Source: Pseudomonas anatoliensis
GTDB taxonomy: Bacteria; Pseudomonadota; Gammaproteobacteria; Pseudomonadales; Pseudomonadaceae
Reading direction: 5' to 3'
DNA length: 64,000 nucleotides
NCBI RefSeq assembly: GCF_017976235.1
Contig: NZ_JACVHC010000003.1
Coordinates: forward strand, 805,445 to 869,444
Shown here: one piece after another, positions 19,774 through 28,594 of the stretch
How the letters are laid out: each line of letters opens with the position of its first letter
Numbering within the stretch: the stretch's first letter is position 1
The notes under the pieces: generated by a model
Databases searched by the model: none
Told to the model about the DNA's origin: nothing
What the model saw: the letters and a program-made list of their open reading frames with translations, nothing else
Position numbers and translations under genes: made by a program

Positions 19774-20367
19774 TTATCCGATGTTCGACAGTTTCAGCAG
19801 GTGGCGCAGGTCGTTGAGCAGATCCTTGCCCTTTACGTTCGGGCCGTAGCGCAGCACGAGGTTGCCGTGTGGATCGATGATCCACAGCTGCGGCGTGGCC
19901 TTGTCGCCAGTCGTCTTGGTGAACACAGCGGCATCCAGCGGATAGCGTTGCAGCTGCGGGTATTCGCGGGTCAGTTTGGCGTCGTAATCACTGTTCAGCG
20001 GCTGCGCGGCGGCGAGGGCATGGGTGGCACGCCCGGCCTCACGACCGAGGCCTATCTGGATCTGCCGCGCCAGATACACCAACTGCTGGCAATCCACCGA
20101 GCAGTCCTTGGGCGCGGTCACCAGCATCTGCCAGCGCTGTTCATCGGCTTGCACGCCGAGGTCGGCGCGGGTCTGGCCGTTGCCGAGCAGTTCACCGTGA
20201 TAGCTGCGACCTTCCGGCACCCAGAACTGCAATTTGTACATGCCGGTGGCGAGCAGCATCGGGCCGACCACGCCGAGCACGATCAACAGCAATTGAATGC
20301 GACCGCGCCGGCGACTGACCGGCGCTTTGGCTTCAGACATGCTGGGTGGATTCATGGCTGTTCCCAT
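19774..20367 (-). CDS. Cytochrome oxidase-associated SCO-like membrane protein
   Basis: The 197-residue protein has one N-terminal membrane anchor (LLLIVLGVVGPMLLATGMY) and a periplasmic domain. That domain resembles a degenerate SCO/thioredoxin fold: VTAPKDCSVDCQQLVYLARQI (a CxxxC pair) and a C-terminal LWIIDPHGNLVLRYGP like the SCO/Dsb end. It is conserved between SURF1 and ctaA in Pseudomonas. A copper-handling role is plausible but unproven. The start at 20367 is chosen for AAGGAG seven bases upstream; it overlaps SURF1 by 35 bases. Confidence 0.8.
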   Translation of the reverse strand: MGTAMNPPSMSEAKAPVSRRRGRIQLLLIVLGVVGPMLLATGMYKLQFWVPEGRSYHGELLGNGQTRADLGVQADEQRWQMLVTAPKDCSVDCQQLVYLARQIQIGLGREAGRATHALAAAQPLNSDYDAKLTREYPQLQRYPLDAAVFTKTTGDKATPQLWIIDPHGNLVLRYGPNVKGKDLLNDLRHLLKLSNIG

Positions 20368-21073
20368 GGTGTTTCTCCTTAGCGTTGTGCCAGCCGAGAT
20401 AGAGGTAGAGCCCGAGCAGGGCAATGCTCATGGCGAACCACTGCACGGCGTAACCGAGGTGTTTTTCCGGGCCCATCGCGACCACCGGCCAGTCGGCCTG
20501 ATAACTGGCCGGGCCGGGTTCGGCACGCAATTCATAGGCGTAGCCGTCGCGCCCGAGGGTTTTCCACAGCATGGCCGGCTCGACGGCGGTGATGGTTTGC
20601 GGCCAGATCTGGCTGGTCGGGTCGGCGTGCAACTGGAAAGTCGCGCCGGGGGCGACGTAGACCCAGGCGTCGATATTCAGCGATGCGGTTGGCGTGCTGA
20701 ATTGCGGCGGTACGCGCCGATCCGGCCACGGCAGCCAGCCGCGATTGACCAGCAGCCACAGCCCGCTGCGCTGATCCTGAAACGGTTGCAGCAACTCGAC
20801 GCCGACTTTGCCGTCACGCTGGCGGTTGTCGAGCAGCAAGCTGTGCGAGGCATCGAACTGGCCCTGCAGATGCACGCGGCGATAGGCCGGGTCGGCGCTG
20901 GTCAGTAATTCGCTGCTGGCCATCGGCGCGGCGGCGCGGCGTTCGGTGTACGTGGCGAGCAGGGCGGTTTTCTCCGCGCCACGGCCCAGTTGCCAGAAGC
21001 CCAGCGACACCAGCAGCGGCAGCAACAACGCCACCACCACGGTCGGAATCACACCCGGGCGAAAGCGCTTCAT
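20333..21073 (-). CDS. SURF1 family cytochrome oxidase assembly protein
   Basis: The 246-residue protein has the SURF1 layout: N-terminal membrane helix (VIPTVVVALLLPLLVSLGFWQLGR), a periplasmic domain with LLVNRGWLPWPDRR, and a C-terminal helix in the typical HLGYAVQWFAMSIALLGLYLYLGW. SURF1 acts in heme A delivery to subunit I. It starts the assembly half of the minus-strand locus; the small DUF2909 gene lies opposite, just upstream. Confidence 0.94.
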   Translation of the reverse strand: MKRFRPGVIPTVVVALLLPLLVSLGFWQLGRGAEKTALLATYTERRAAAPMASSELLTSADPAYRRVHLQGQFDASHSLLLDNRQRDGKVGVELLQPFQDQRSGLWLLVNRGWLPWPDRRVPPQFSTPTASLNIDAWVYVAPGATFQLHADPTSQIWPQTITAVEPAMLWKTLGRDGYAYELRAEPGPASYQADWPVVAMGPEKHLGYAVQWFAMSIALLGLYLYLGWHNAKEKHHGNSHESTQHV

Positions 21074-21143
21074 GCTTGCGCCACAAAGTCAGTCGTCGCG
21101 ATCGCTATACTCAACTGCATCGCCTGTCCCCCGGAGTCTTCCC

Positions 21144-21347
21144 ATGCTCAAAACAGCTATCGTCCTGATGCTGATTGCCACGGTGATCAGCCTGTTCAGC
21201 GGCCTGTTTTTCCTGGTCAAGGACGACAGCAGCTCGAATCGTCTGGTCATCGCCTTGAGTGTTCGGGTGGCATTGGCCGCTGCAACCGTCGGCTTGATCA
21301 CCTGGGGTTTCTACAGCGGCCAATTGGTGTCGCACGCGCCTTTTTAG
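21144..21347 (+). CDS. DUF2909 small twin-transmembrane protein
   Basis: A 67-residue protein made of two membrane helices (TAIVLMLIATVISLFSGLFFLV and LSVRVALAAATVGLITWGFY) with a short charged loop KDDSSSNR. It matches the DUF2909 twin-transmembrane family found at this spot in Pseudomonas oxidase loci. It is on the plus strand, opposite to all the surrounding oxidase genes, ends 7 bases from cox3 and is divergent from SURF1. A GGAG lies 7 bases before the ATG. Function is unknown; an oxidase-related role is guilt by association. Confidence 0.8.
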   Translation: MLKTAIVLMLIATVISLFSGLFFLVKDDSSSNRLVIALSVRVALAAATVGLITWGFYSGQLVSHAPF

Positions 21348-21354
21348 CGCTGCC

Positions 21355-22242
21355 TCAGAGCACGTAAACGAAGATGAACAAGCCGATCCACACCACGTCG
21401 ACGAAGTGCCAATACCAGCTCGCCGCTTCAAAGCCGAACTGATGCTCGTTGTCGAAGTGGCCCTTCATGATCCGCATCAGCATCACAAACAGAATGATCG
21501 TGCCGATGGTCACGTGGGCGCCGTGGAAACCGGTGAGCATGAAGAACGTCGCGCCGTAGATGCCCGAACCCAGGGTCAGGCCCAGCTCCTTATAAGCGTG
21601 AATGTATTCTTCGGCCTGGAAGCCAAGGAACGCACAGCCCAGCAGCACAGTGATCGCCAGCCAGATTTTCAGCGCGCCGCGATGGCCTTTCTTCAGCGCA
21701 TGGTGGGCGATGGTGATGGTCACGCTGGAGCTGACCAGCAGAATCGTGTTGATCAGCGGCAGACCCCACGGGCTGATGACATCCTTGGCCGGCGGGAACA
21801 GTTTCGGATCCGGCGTGTTCAGCAGCGGCCAGGTGAACTGAAAATTTGGCCAAAGCATGTGCGCGACCCCTTTGGGCCCTTCACCCCCGAGTGCCGGGCC
21901 GGAAATGTGCCGCACGTAGAACAGCGCACCGAAGAAAGCGACGAAGAACATCACCTCGGAAAAGATGAACCAGCTCATGCCCCAGCGGAACGAGCGGTCC
22001 AGCTGCGCGCTGTATAGCCCCGCGCGGCTTTCCTTGATCACGGTGCCGAACCAGCCGAACAGCATGTATGCCACCAGCAGGCCACCTACGAAAAAGATCA
22101 GCGGGCCGTGGGATTCCGGACGCGCTGCCTTCAGATCGTTGAACCAGACGGCCAGACCGTACACGGTGACCAACATCCCGATCGTGGCGATGATCGGCCA
22201 CTTGCTCTGGGCCGGAACGTAATAGTGCTCATGAGTTGCCAT
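21355..22242 (-). CDS. ctaE: Cytochrome c oxidase subunit III
   Basis: The 295-residue subunit III of the aa3 oxidase has about seven hydrophobic segments. Characteristic stretches are RWGMSWFIFSEVMFFVAFFGALFY, GFQAEEYIHA, LTGFHGAHVTIG and the C-terminal EAASWYWHFVDVVWIGLF. It stabilises the catalytic core and supports proton entry. It lies 24 bases after ctaG on the same strand. Confidence 0.96.
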   Translation of the reverse strand: MATHEHYYVPAQSKWPIIATIGMLVTVYGLAVWFNDLKAARPESHGPLIFFVGGLLVAYMLFGWFGTVIKESRAGLYSAQLDRSFRWGMSWFIFSEVMFFVAFFGALFYVRHISGPALGGEGPKGVAHMLWPNFQFTWPLLNTPDPKLFPPAKDVISPWGLPLINTILLVSSSVTITIAHHALKKGHRGALKIWLAITVLLGCAFLGFQAEEYIHAYKELGLTLGSGIYGATFFMLTGFHGAHVTIGTIILFVMLMRIMKGHFDNEHQFGFEAASWYWHFVDVVWIGLFIFVYVL

Positions 22243-22266
22243 TTATTGTTCTCCTTATCGGGCACG

Positions 22267-22818
22267 CTAACCGCCAGTGTTTACAGCCACCGGTGGATGT
22301 CGGGCGGTGATATCGAACAGCGTGTAGGACAGCGTCAGGTGCTTCACTTCCTTGGGCATGTCGCGGTCAACAATGAACCGCACCGGCATCTCGATCTGTT
22401 GCCCGGGCTGCAGCACCTGCTGGGTAAAGCAAAAGCATTCGGTCTTGTGGAAATACGCCGCGGCATTACTCGGCGCGATGCTGGGTACGGCTTGCGCACT
22501 CATCGGTTTGTCGGTGGGGTTGCGGGCGATGAAGATCATCTCATTGACCGCGCCGGGGTTGGCCGTGAGTTCGTCATGCTTGGGATAGAACTCCCACGGC
22601 ATGTCGGCGGTGTTGGTCGACAGAAACTGCACGCGCACTTGGCGCGAGGTATCAACCACCTGCTCCCCCTCGTACTGGCCGCCGGTCTTGCCGTTGATGC
22701 CGAAGGCTTTGCACATCACGTCATAGATCGGCACCAGGGCAAACCCGAAAATGAACATCGCGACCACCACACCGAGCAGGCGGGTGACGAGTTTTTTCAG
22801 CGAGATCGAGTCAGCCAT
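22267..22818 (-). CDS. ctaG: Cytochrome c oxidase assembly protein CtaG (Cox11 family)
   Basis: The 183-residue copper chaperone for the CuB site has one N-terminal membrane helix (LLGVVVAMFIFGFALVPIYDVMCKAFG) and a periplasmic beta domain. The copper-binding CFCFTQQ motif and the family PVRFIVD stretch are present. It is placed between subunits I and III. A REP doublet of 131 bases separates it from the upstream coxA. Confidence 0.94.
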   Translation of the reverse strand: MADSISLKKLVTRLLGVVVAMFIFGFALVPIYDVMCKAFGINGKTGGQYEGEQVVDTSRQVRVQFLSTNTADMPWEFYPKHDELTANPGAVNEMIFIARNPTDKPMSAQAVPSIAPSNAAAYFHKTECFCFTQQVLQPGQQIEMPVRFIVDRDMPKEVKHLTLSYTLFDITARHPPVAVNTGG

Positions 22819-22865
22819 GGTTCATGCCCTCACCACCCAACTTTATGGGCATCGGTGATGCTTTT

Positions 22866-22996
22866 GTGGCGAGGGGATTTATCCCCGATCGGCTGCGCAG
22901 CAGTCGTAAACCCGGCGCATGCGGTATGCCTGATCCATCGTGGTCGCAGGTTTTGGGGCTGCTTCGCAGCCCATCGGGGATAAATCCCCTCGCCAC
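22866..22996. repeat. REP doublet, family C
   Basis: Inverted GTGGCGAGGGGATTTATCCC units with inner GGCTGCGCAGC-type arms and a loop of about 60 bases, lying inside the cox operon between coxA and ctaG. The same family occurs at 51056. Confidence 0.9.
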
Positions 22997-22997
22997 A

Positions 22998-23040
22998 GGA
23001 GATCTGTGTACATCCACAGGGGATCTGTGTGCTTGCACAG
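22998..23040. repeat. Short imperfect tandem repeat, 2 x about 21 bases
   Basis: Two adjacent copies of a GGATCTGTGT-N-CACAG unit directly after the family C REP doublet, between it and the coxA stop. Each copy is itself a weak inverted repeat (CTGTG/CACAG). Confidence 0.7.
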
Positions 23041-23073
23041 GTTTCTCACTGGTCTTCACAGCGGGTTGGCGTT

Positions 23074-24660
23074 TCATTTCACTTCCGGCGGTGTGCTGAA
23101 GGTGTGATACGGCGCCGGCGACGGCACGCTCCACTCCAGACCTTCGGCGCCATCCCACGGTTTGGCCGGTGCCGGAACGCCGCCACGGATGGTCTTGATC
23201 ACGATGAAGAGGAAGAAGATCTGCGTGGCGCCGAACATGAATGCACCGATCGAGGAGACCATGTTGAAATCGGCGAATTGCAGGTTGTAGTCCGGAATCC
23301 GTCGCGGCATGCCCGCCAGCCCCACGAAGTGCATCGGGAAGAAGGTCAGGTTCATGCCGACGAACGACAGCCAGAAATGCAGCTTGCCGAGGGTTTCGTC
23401 GTACATGTGCCCGGTCCATTTCGGCAGCCAGTAGTACGCCGAGGCGAAGATCCCGAAGATCGCCCCCGGCACCAGCACATAGTGGAAGTGCGCGACCACG
23501 AAATAGGTGTCCTGATACTGGAAGTCCGCCGGGGCAATGGCCAGCATCAGCCCGGAGAATCCGCCAATGGAGAACAGGATCACGAACGCCACGGCAAACA
23601 GCATCGGCGTCTCGAAGGTCATCGAGCCTTGCCACATGGTGCTGGCCCAGTTGAAGACTTTCACCCCGGTCGGCACCGCGATCAGCATCGTTGCGTACAT
23701 GAAGAACAGCTCGCCCACCAACGGAATGCCGACCACGAACATGTGGTGCGCCCAGACGATAAACGACAGGAACGCGATGCTCGCCGTGGCGTAGACCATC
23801 GAGGTGTAGCCGAACAGCGGTTTGCGGGCGAAGGCCGGGATGATCTGGCTGACGGCGCCGAAGGCCGGCAGGATCATGATGTACACCTCGGGATGGCCGA
23901 AGAACCAGAACACATGCTGGAACAACACCGGGTCACCGCCACCGGCAGCACTGAAGAAACTGGTGCCGAAGTGGATGTCCATCAGCATCATCGTCACGCA
24001 CCCGGCCAGCACCGGCATCACCGCGATCAGCAGGAACGCGGTGATCAGCCAGGTCCAGACGAACAGCGGCATTTTCATCAACGTCATGCCGGGGGCGCGC
24101 AGGTTGAGGATGGTCGCGACCACGTTGATCGCGCCCATGATCGAGCTGATGCCCATCAGGTGAATGGCGAAGATGAAGAACGTCACGCTCTCAGGTGCGT
24201 AAGTCGTCGAGAGCGGTGCGTAAAACGTCCAGCCGAAATTAGGCCCGCCACCGGGGCTGAACAGGGTCGAGACCAGCAGCAGGAACGCCGCCGGCAGCAG
24301 CCAGAAGCTGAAATTGTTCATGCGCGGCAGGGCCATGTCCGGCGCGCCGATCATCAACGGGATCATCCAGTTGGCGAGGCCGACGAACGCCGGCATCACC
24401 GCACCGAACACCATCACCAAACCGTGCATGGTGGTCATCTGGTTGAAGAACGCCGGTTCGACGATCTGCAAACCCGGCTGGAACAACTCGGCGCGGATCA
24501 CCATGGCGAACGAGCCGCCGAGCAGGAACATGCAGAACGCAAACCACAGGTACAGCGTGCCGATGTCCTTGTGGTTGGTGGTCAGCACCCAGCGCATCAG
24601 GCCTTTGGCCGGGCCGTGGGCGTGGTCGGCGTGACCGTGGTCATCGATGACAGCGCTCAT
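23074..24660 (-). CDS. coxA: Cytochrome c oxidase subunit I (aa3 type)
   Basis: The 528-residue heme-copper oxidase subunit I has twelve predicted helices. Heme a ligands are in TTMHGLVMVFG and VAHFHYVLVPG; the CuB site with the His-Tyr crosslink is HVFWFFGHPEVYIMILP, with the following HH pair in IVWAHHMFVVG. K- and D-channel residues appear intact, including the glutamate in HPEVY and the ANWMIPLMIGAPD region. It reduces oxygen to water and pumps protons. The histidine-rich N-terminus (DDHGHADHAHG) is short and of unknown importance. Confidence 0.97.
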   Translation of the reverse strand: MSAVIDDHGHADHAHGPAKGLMRWVLTTNHKDIGTLYLWFAFCMFLLGGSFAMVIRAELFQPGLQIVEPAFFNQMTTMHGLVMVFGAVMPAFVGLANWMIPLMIGAPDMALPRMNNFSFWLLPAAFLLLVSTLFSPGGGPNFGWTFYAPLSTTYAPESVTFFIFAIHLMGISSIMGAINVVATILNLRAPGMTLMKMPLFVWTWLITAFLLIAVMPVLAGCVTMMLMDIHFGTSFFSAAGGGDPVLFQHVFWFFGHPEVYIMILPAFGAVSQIIPAFARKPLFGYTSMVYATASIAFLSFIVWAHHMFVVGIPLVGELFFMYATMLIAVPTGVKVFNWASTMWQGSMTFETPMLFAVAFVILFSIGGFSGLMLAIAPADFQYQDTYFVVAHFHYVLVPGAIFGIFASAYYWLPKWTGHMYDETLGKLHFWLSFVGMNLTFFPMHFVGLAGMPRRIPDYNLQFADFNMVSSIGAFMFGATQIFFLFIVIKTIRGGVPAPAKPWDGAEGLEWSVPSPAPYHTFSTPPEVK

Positions 24661-24742
24661 GGCCGGTCTCCTTCAAGCGAGTGGACGGGGCAGGCCGGGG
24701 CGCGGAGCCCTGACCGATTCACGAAGTACGCAATAGACCGGC

Positions 24743-25870
24743 TCATTTGCTTTCCGCCTGTTTCAGCTCCAGCACTTCTTTTGGCGTCACCATGTCGCCC
24801 TTGTTGTTGCCCCACGCGTTACGTTCGTAGGTCACGACGGCGGCGATATCGACTTCCGACAACTGCTTGCCGAACGCCGCCATGGCGGTGCCGGGTTTGC
24901 CGTGGAAGACGATGCTCAGGTGATCCTTGATCGGGCCAGTGGCGATTTTCGAGCCCTTGAGCGCCGGGAACATCGGCGGCAGGCCTTGGCCTTCAGCCTG
25001 GTGACAGGCGACGCAAGCGGTGTGATAGACCTTGTCGCCGCGCTCCTTGAGTTCGTCGAGGGTCCATTCCTTGCTGGTCAGTTCTTTGAGCTGCGCAGTC
25101 TCGGCTTTGCGCTCGGCGAGCCAGGTTTCGTAGTCGGCCTTATCCTTGACCTCGACCACGATCGGCATGAAGCCGTGATCCTTGCCGCACAGTTCGGCGC
25201 ACTGGCCACGGTAGAGGCCGGGCTTGTCGACACGGGTCCAGGCTTCGTTGACGAATCCCGGAATCGCATCGCGTTTGACCGCAAAGGCCGGCACCCACCA
25301 GGAGTGGATCACGTCAGCGGAGGTCACGAGGAAGCGCACCTTGGCGCCGGTCGGCAGCACCAATGGCTTGTCGACCTCAAGCAGGTAATGCTCGCCCTTG
25401 GCTTCCTTGTTGTGGATCTGTTCGGCGGGGGTGGCCAGGTTGCTGAAGAACTCGACGTCCTGGCCCAGGTATTTGTAATGCCACTTCCACTGATACCCGG
25501 TGACCTGGATATCGATATCCGGCTCACTGCTGTCGTACATCTTGATCAGGGTGGCGGTCGCCGGCACGGCCATCGCTACCAGAATCAGCAGCGGCACGAT
25601 GGTCCACATGATTTCGACGCCGGTGCTTTCGTGGAATTTTGCGGCGACCTGCCCGGTAGAACGGCGGTGCACCATCATCGACCAGAACATGGCGCCGAAG
25701 ACGATGACCCCGATCACCACACAGATCCAGAAAATGGTCATGTGCAGGTCGAATACTGCGTGACTGATTTCAGTCGCTCCAGGCGCCATATTTACAGTCC
25801 AGGCCGCGTTGGCCGGGCTGAAAATCGACCACAACAGGAGGCCCATCCAGACGTGTGGATGTCGCATCAT
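24743..25870 (-). CDS. coxB: Cytochrome c oxidase subunit II with fused cytochrome c
   Basis: The 375-residue caa3/aa3 subunit II has a signal peptide ending ANA, two membrane helices (IFWICVVIGVIVFGAMFW and IVPLLILVAMAVPATATL) and the CuA cupredoxin domain with CAELCGKDHGFM at about residue 220. A C-terminal cytochrome c domain follows, with heme motif CVACH near residue 284. The fusion lets the oxidase take electrons directly from small cytochromes such as c4 or c5. It is the first gene of the minus-strand oxidase operon; an ATG one codon later is also possible. Confidence 0.96.
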   Translation of the reverse strand: MMRHPHVWMGLLLWSIFSPANAAWTVNMAPGATEISHAVFDLHMTIFWICVVIGVIVFGAMFWSMMVHRRSTGQVAAKFHESTGVEIMWTIVPLLILVAMAVPATATLIKMYDSSEPDIDIQVTGYQWKWHYKYLGQDVEFFSNLATPAEQIHNKEAKGEHYLLEVDKPLVLPTGAKVRFLVTSADVIHSWWVPAFAVKRDAIPGFVNEAWTRVDKPGLYRGQCAELCGKDHGFMPIVVEVKDKADYETWLAERKAETAQLKELTSKEWTLDELKERGDKVYHTACVACHQAEGQGLPPMFPALKGSKIATGPIKDHLSIVFHGKPGTAMAAFGKQLSEVDIAAVVTYERNAWGNNKGDMVTPKEVLELKQAESK

Positions 25871-26239
25871 TGCGGGTTCCCCTTATCGTTCTTGTTATCC
25901 CGCCGGCTTTCGCCTGCGGCAAGGGAGCGGCTGCATCAGACTACGAACTTGAATCGCCGAGCCTTGCTGCGGGTGCAGTCGGGCGTCATCAGCTAACTCC
26001 ATTCACTGGCGAGTATAGACAGCGACTGGAAATTGCAATGTGAGGACGTAAATGATCTGAAACAGCGAAGACTTGCGTTCAAGGGCAGGAATGGAGAAGG
26101 ATGCAGACGAGTGGTGGCAAATCGATATAACGCAGATGCATCAAGGATGAAATAATTATGACAAATGCGTCTTAGCATTTTTCGTAAGCCAGCTAACTTA
26201 TGTCTTCCCTATTTCATTGCCTTGTTCCCTGGAGTTTTC
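25871..26239. other. Intergenic region upstream of coxB
   Basis: 369 bases between the divergent coxB and the next gene. It is AT-richer than its neighbours in the half next to 26240. It should hold both promoters, but I could not assign convincing -35/-10 pairs. No RNA gene or repeat is visible. Confidence 0.5.
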
Positions 26240-26890
26240 ATGAACACCGCCGCATTGCGCGAGCAGATCCAAAAAGCCCAACAGCACGAGAAAGAAACCG
26301 GCCTGCTGACCCGTCAGCTGGAAAGCAAGCTGCCTCATTTACACCCGGCGATCCAATTGCCGGAAGCCGACGCCAATGGTGTGCTGACGCGTTTTGTCGC
26401 CGCCTACATTGATGAAGTACCGGACTTGCTGGATGCAGCCAATGAAGTCGCCAGGGAAGCGGGCATCGAATCGCAGATCAAACCGGTGCTGAAAATCGCC
26501 GAGCAGTACTTCCTCCAGCCGCCAGCCATCATGGCCGGGCACGTTGGTCTGGACAGCCTGCTGGACGAAGCCTACCTGGCGCACCGTTTTGTCGAAGAGG
26601 TCAACGACCTGTACATCAAGCATTTCGGCCAGCCACTGATCCCCTTGGACATGACGGTCGCCAACTTGATTGCTCACCAGTTGATCGGTGAGGAATTTGC
26701 CAACCAACTGGACGAAGCGGTGCATCACGCCATCGACGAGATGCTCAACGACGAAAGCTTTGCGCTGGAATCGGTAGAGATCTACCGCGAAAAACTCAGC
26801 AGCCCGGAGACGGGTGCGGCGTGGAAACGCTGGCCGTGCATGGGTCGCCGCCTGGGTGTGGGCCTGGAGCTGGATCAGCCCGCTGCCTGA
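26240..26890 (+). CDS. Conserved Pseudomonas hypothetical protein
   Basis: A 216-residue soluble, mostly alpha-helical and acidic protein without signal peptide or membrane segment. The N-terminus (MNTAALREQIQKAQQHEKETGLLTRQLESKLPHLH) looks like a short coiled coil, followed by helical repeats (DLLDAANEVAREAG, DSLLDEAYLAHRFVEEVNDL). I recognise no domain. It appears to be a gene conserved next to coxB in Pseudomonas. The start at 26240 follows a CTGGAG; the frame is open to 26165. Function is unknown. Confidence 0.75.
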   Translation: MNTAALREQIQKAQQHEKETGLLTRQLESKLPHLHPAIQLPEADANGVLTRFVAAYIDEVPDLLDAANEVAREAGIESQIKPVLKIAEQYFLQPPAIMAGHVGLDSLLDEAYLAHRFVEEVNDLYIKHFGQPLIPLDMTVANLIAHQLIGEEFANQLDEAVHHAIDEMLNDESFALESVEIYREKLSSPETGAAWKRWPCMGRRLGVGLELDQPAA

Positions 26891-26895
26891 ACCTT

Positions 26896-26973
26896 AAAAG
26901 ATCGCAGCCTCCGGCAGCTCCTACATGAGAGGGTATTTCACCCTGTAGGAGCTGCCGAAGGCTGCGATCTTTT
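26896..26973. repeat. REP doublet, family A
   Basis: Inverted GATCGCAG...AGGAGCTGCCG pair sitting exactly between two convergent stops (the gene at 26240 and the SulP gene). Confidence 0.92.
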
Positions 26974-26977
26974 GATC

Positions 26978-28504
26978 CTAAGCGGCTGAGCCAATCCCGG
27001 TGTTTGTGCGAACCCTGCCTTCAAGCCTGCGCTTCAACCCACGCGACTCGATCACCAGCTTCGAGCCCTTGGCCGCATTCGCCCGGCCCCATTCTTCCAG
27101 CAACTCCAGACACGAATGGTCGATGTAGCTCAGGTTATTGAGCGGCACATGCACCGTCGAGCCTGCTGGAATCGTACCCAGCACCTGGGTCAGCGCCGGT
27201 ACTTTGAGGAAGGTCGCCGCGCCGATCAGACGTAACTCCATTTCCCCTTCCGGCGGCAGGTCGATCAAGCTGATCTTCAGTCGTGATGCCTTGAAGGCCA
27301 GTTTCACCAGCGTCAGACCAAAGCCGATCAGCACACCGGTCAGCAGGTCAGTGAAGATGATCGCCAGCGCCGTCGCAGCGTAAGTGAACATCGGCATCCG
27401 GCCATAACGCCCCAGCCCACGAAACGCTTTGAGATCCACCAGTTTGAAACCGGTATACACCAACACACCCGCCAGACTCGCCACCGGAATGCTTTGCAGC
27501 ACACTCGACAGCAACAGCACGAACGCCAGCAGCCACAGACCATGGAAGATCGTCGAGTAACGCGTGGTCGCACCGGCCTGGACGTTGGCCGAACTGCGCA
27601 CGATCACCCCGGTCATCGGCAGTGCGCCGAGCAGACCGCAGAGCATGTTGCCGACACCTTGCGCCGACAGTTCACGGTCGAAGTCCGAACGCACGCCATT
27701 GTGCATGCGATCTACCGCGGCGGCCGACAACAGGGTTTCCGCGCTGGCGATAAACGCCACGGCGAACGCGGCGATCAGCAGCGTCGGGTCGGCCAGACTG
27801 AGCAGGTCCGCCGGTTTCAACCAGTCGATGGCTTCCGCCAGATTCGCCGGCACCTCCACCCGTTTGACCTGCAATGCCAGCAGCAGACTGGCGCCAGTGG
27901 CCAGGCCAACACCGAGCAATGCGCCGGGGACGAATCGCAGCGAGTGCGGGCGGAATTTCTCCCACAGCCACATCACTGCAATCGTCGACAGCCCGAGCAA
28001 TCCAGCCTGCCAGCCAAACGACGGCAAGGCCTGCGCCACCGCCGCGGGGAACGCCGTGAGGTTATCCAGCCCGGAAGGTTTCGGCGAAGCATCGAGCATC
28101 ACATGCACCTGTGACAGCACGATCAATACGCCAATCCCGGCCAGCATGCCGTAGACCACCGCTGGCGCCGTGACCCGAAACCAGCAGCCGAGCTTCAGTC
28201 GCCCGGCCACCAGTTGCAGGAAACCGGCGAGCAGCAAAATCGGCCCAAGCATCTCGATACCGTGCTGGCGCACCAGTTCGAACACCAAAACCGCCAGACC
28301 CGCCGCCGGCCCGCTGACCTGTAGCGGCGAACCCGCCAGCCAACCCACCACCAGACCACCGATGATGCCGGTGATCAGACCTTTTGCTGGCGGCAACCCT
28401 GAAGCGATTGCAATGCCCATGCACAACGGCAGGGCGACCAAAAACACAACCACGGATGCGAGCAGCTCCCGTGGCAACACAGCTTTCAATTGAGCAGCAC
28501 GCAT
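26978..28504 (-). CDS. SulP family anion (probable bicarbonate) transporter
   Basis: The 508-residue protein has about 11-14 hydrophobic helices with the SulP core pattern near the start (LVALPLCMGIAIASGLPPAKGLITGIIGGLVVGWLAGSPLQVSGPAAG). A shortened C-terminal STAS domain follows (residues 405-495, with VHVPLNNLSYIDHSCLELLEEW). SulP members move sulfate, bicarbonate or dicarboxylates. The next gene upstream in the operon encodes a beta carbonic anhydrase, which favours bicarbonate. The gap between them is 90 bases. Substrate is inferred from context. Confidence 0.88.
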   Translation of the reverse strand: MRAAQLKAVLPRELLASVVVFLVALPLCMGIAIASGLPPAKGLITGIIGGLVVGWLAGSPLQVSGPAAGLAVLVFELVRQHGIEMLGPILLLAGFLQLVAGRLKLGCWFRVTAPAVVYGMLAGIGVLIVLSQVHVMLDASPKPSGLDNLTAFPAAVAQALPSFGWQAGLLGLSTIAVMWLWEKFRPHSLRFVPGALLGVGLATGASLLLALQVKRVEVPANLAEAIDWLKPADLLSLADPTLLIAAFAVAFIASAETLLSAAAVDRMHNGVRSDFDRELSAQGVGNMLCGLLGALPMTGVIVRSSANVQAGATTRYSTIFHGLWLLAFVLLLSSVLQSIPVASLAGVLVYTGFKLVDLKAFRGLGRYGRMPMFTYAATALAIIFTDLLTGVLIGFGLTLVKLAFKASRLKISLIDLPPEGEMELRLIGAATFLKVPALTQVLGTIPAGSTVHVPLNNLSYIDHSCLELLEEWGRANAAKGSKLVIESRGLKRRLEGRVRTNTGIGSAA

Positions 28505-28594
28505 GGTGATTCTCCCGAAGTTTTCTTCAGGCGTGGCGAGGCCGGGCCGCTGAAACAGCGGCCGGCGTCAAACCACACAGATTGTCAGGAAGAT

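Noticed and set aside
22811..23635. 274-residue minus-strand frame overlapping the coxA 3' end and ctaG start
   Set aside because: Most of it is an alternative frame of coxA and the rest reads through REP and tandem repeats. I could not find a domain, so it is not listed as a gene.
23029..24930. 633-residue His/Arg/Gln-rich plus-strand frame over coxA
   Set aside because: Shadow of the high-GC coxA gene. The odd composition comes from reading the complementary strand.
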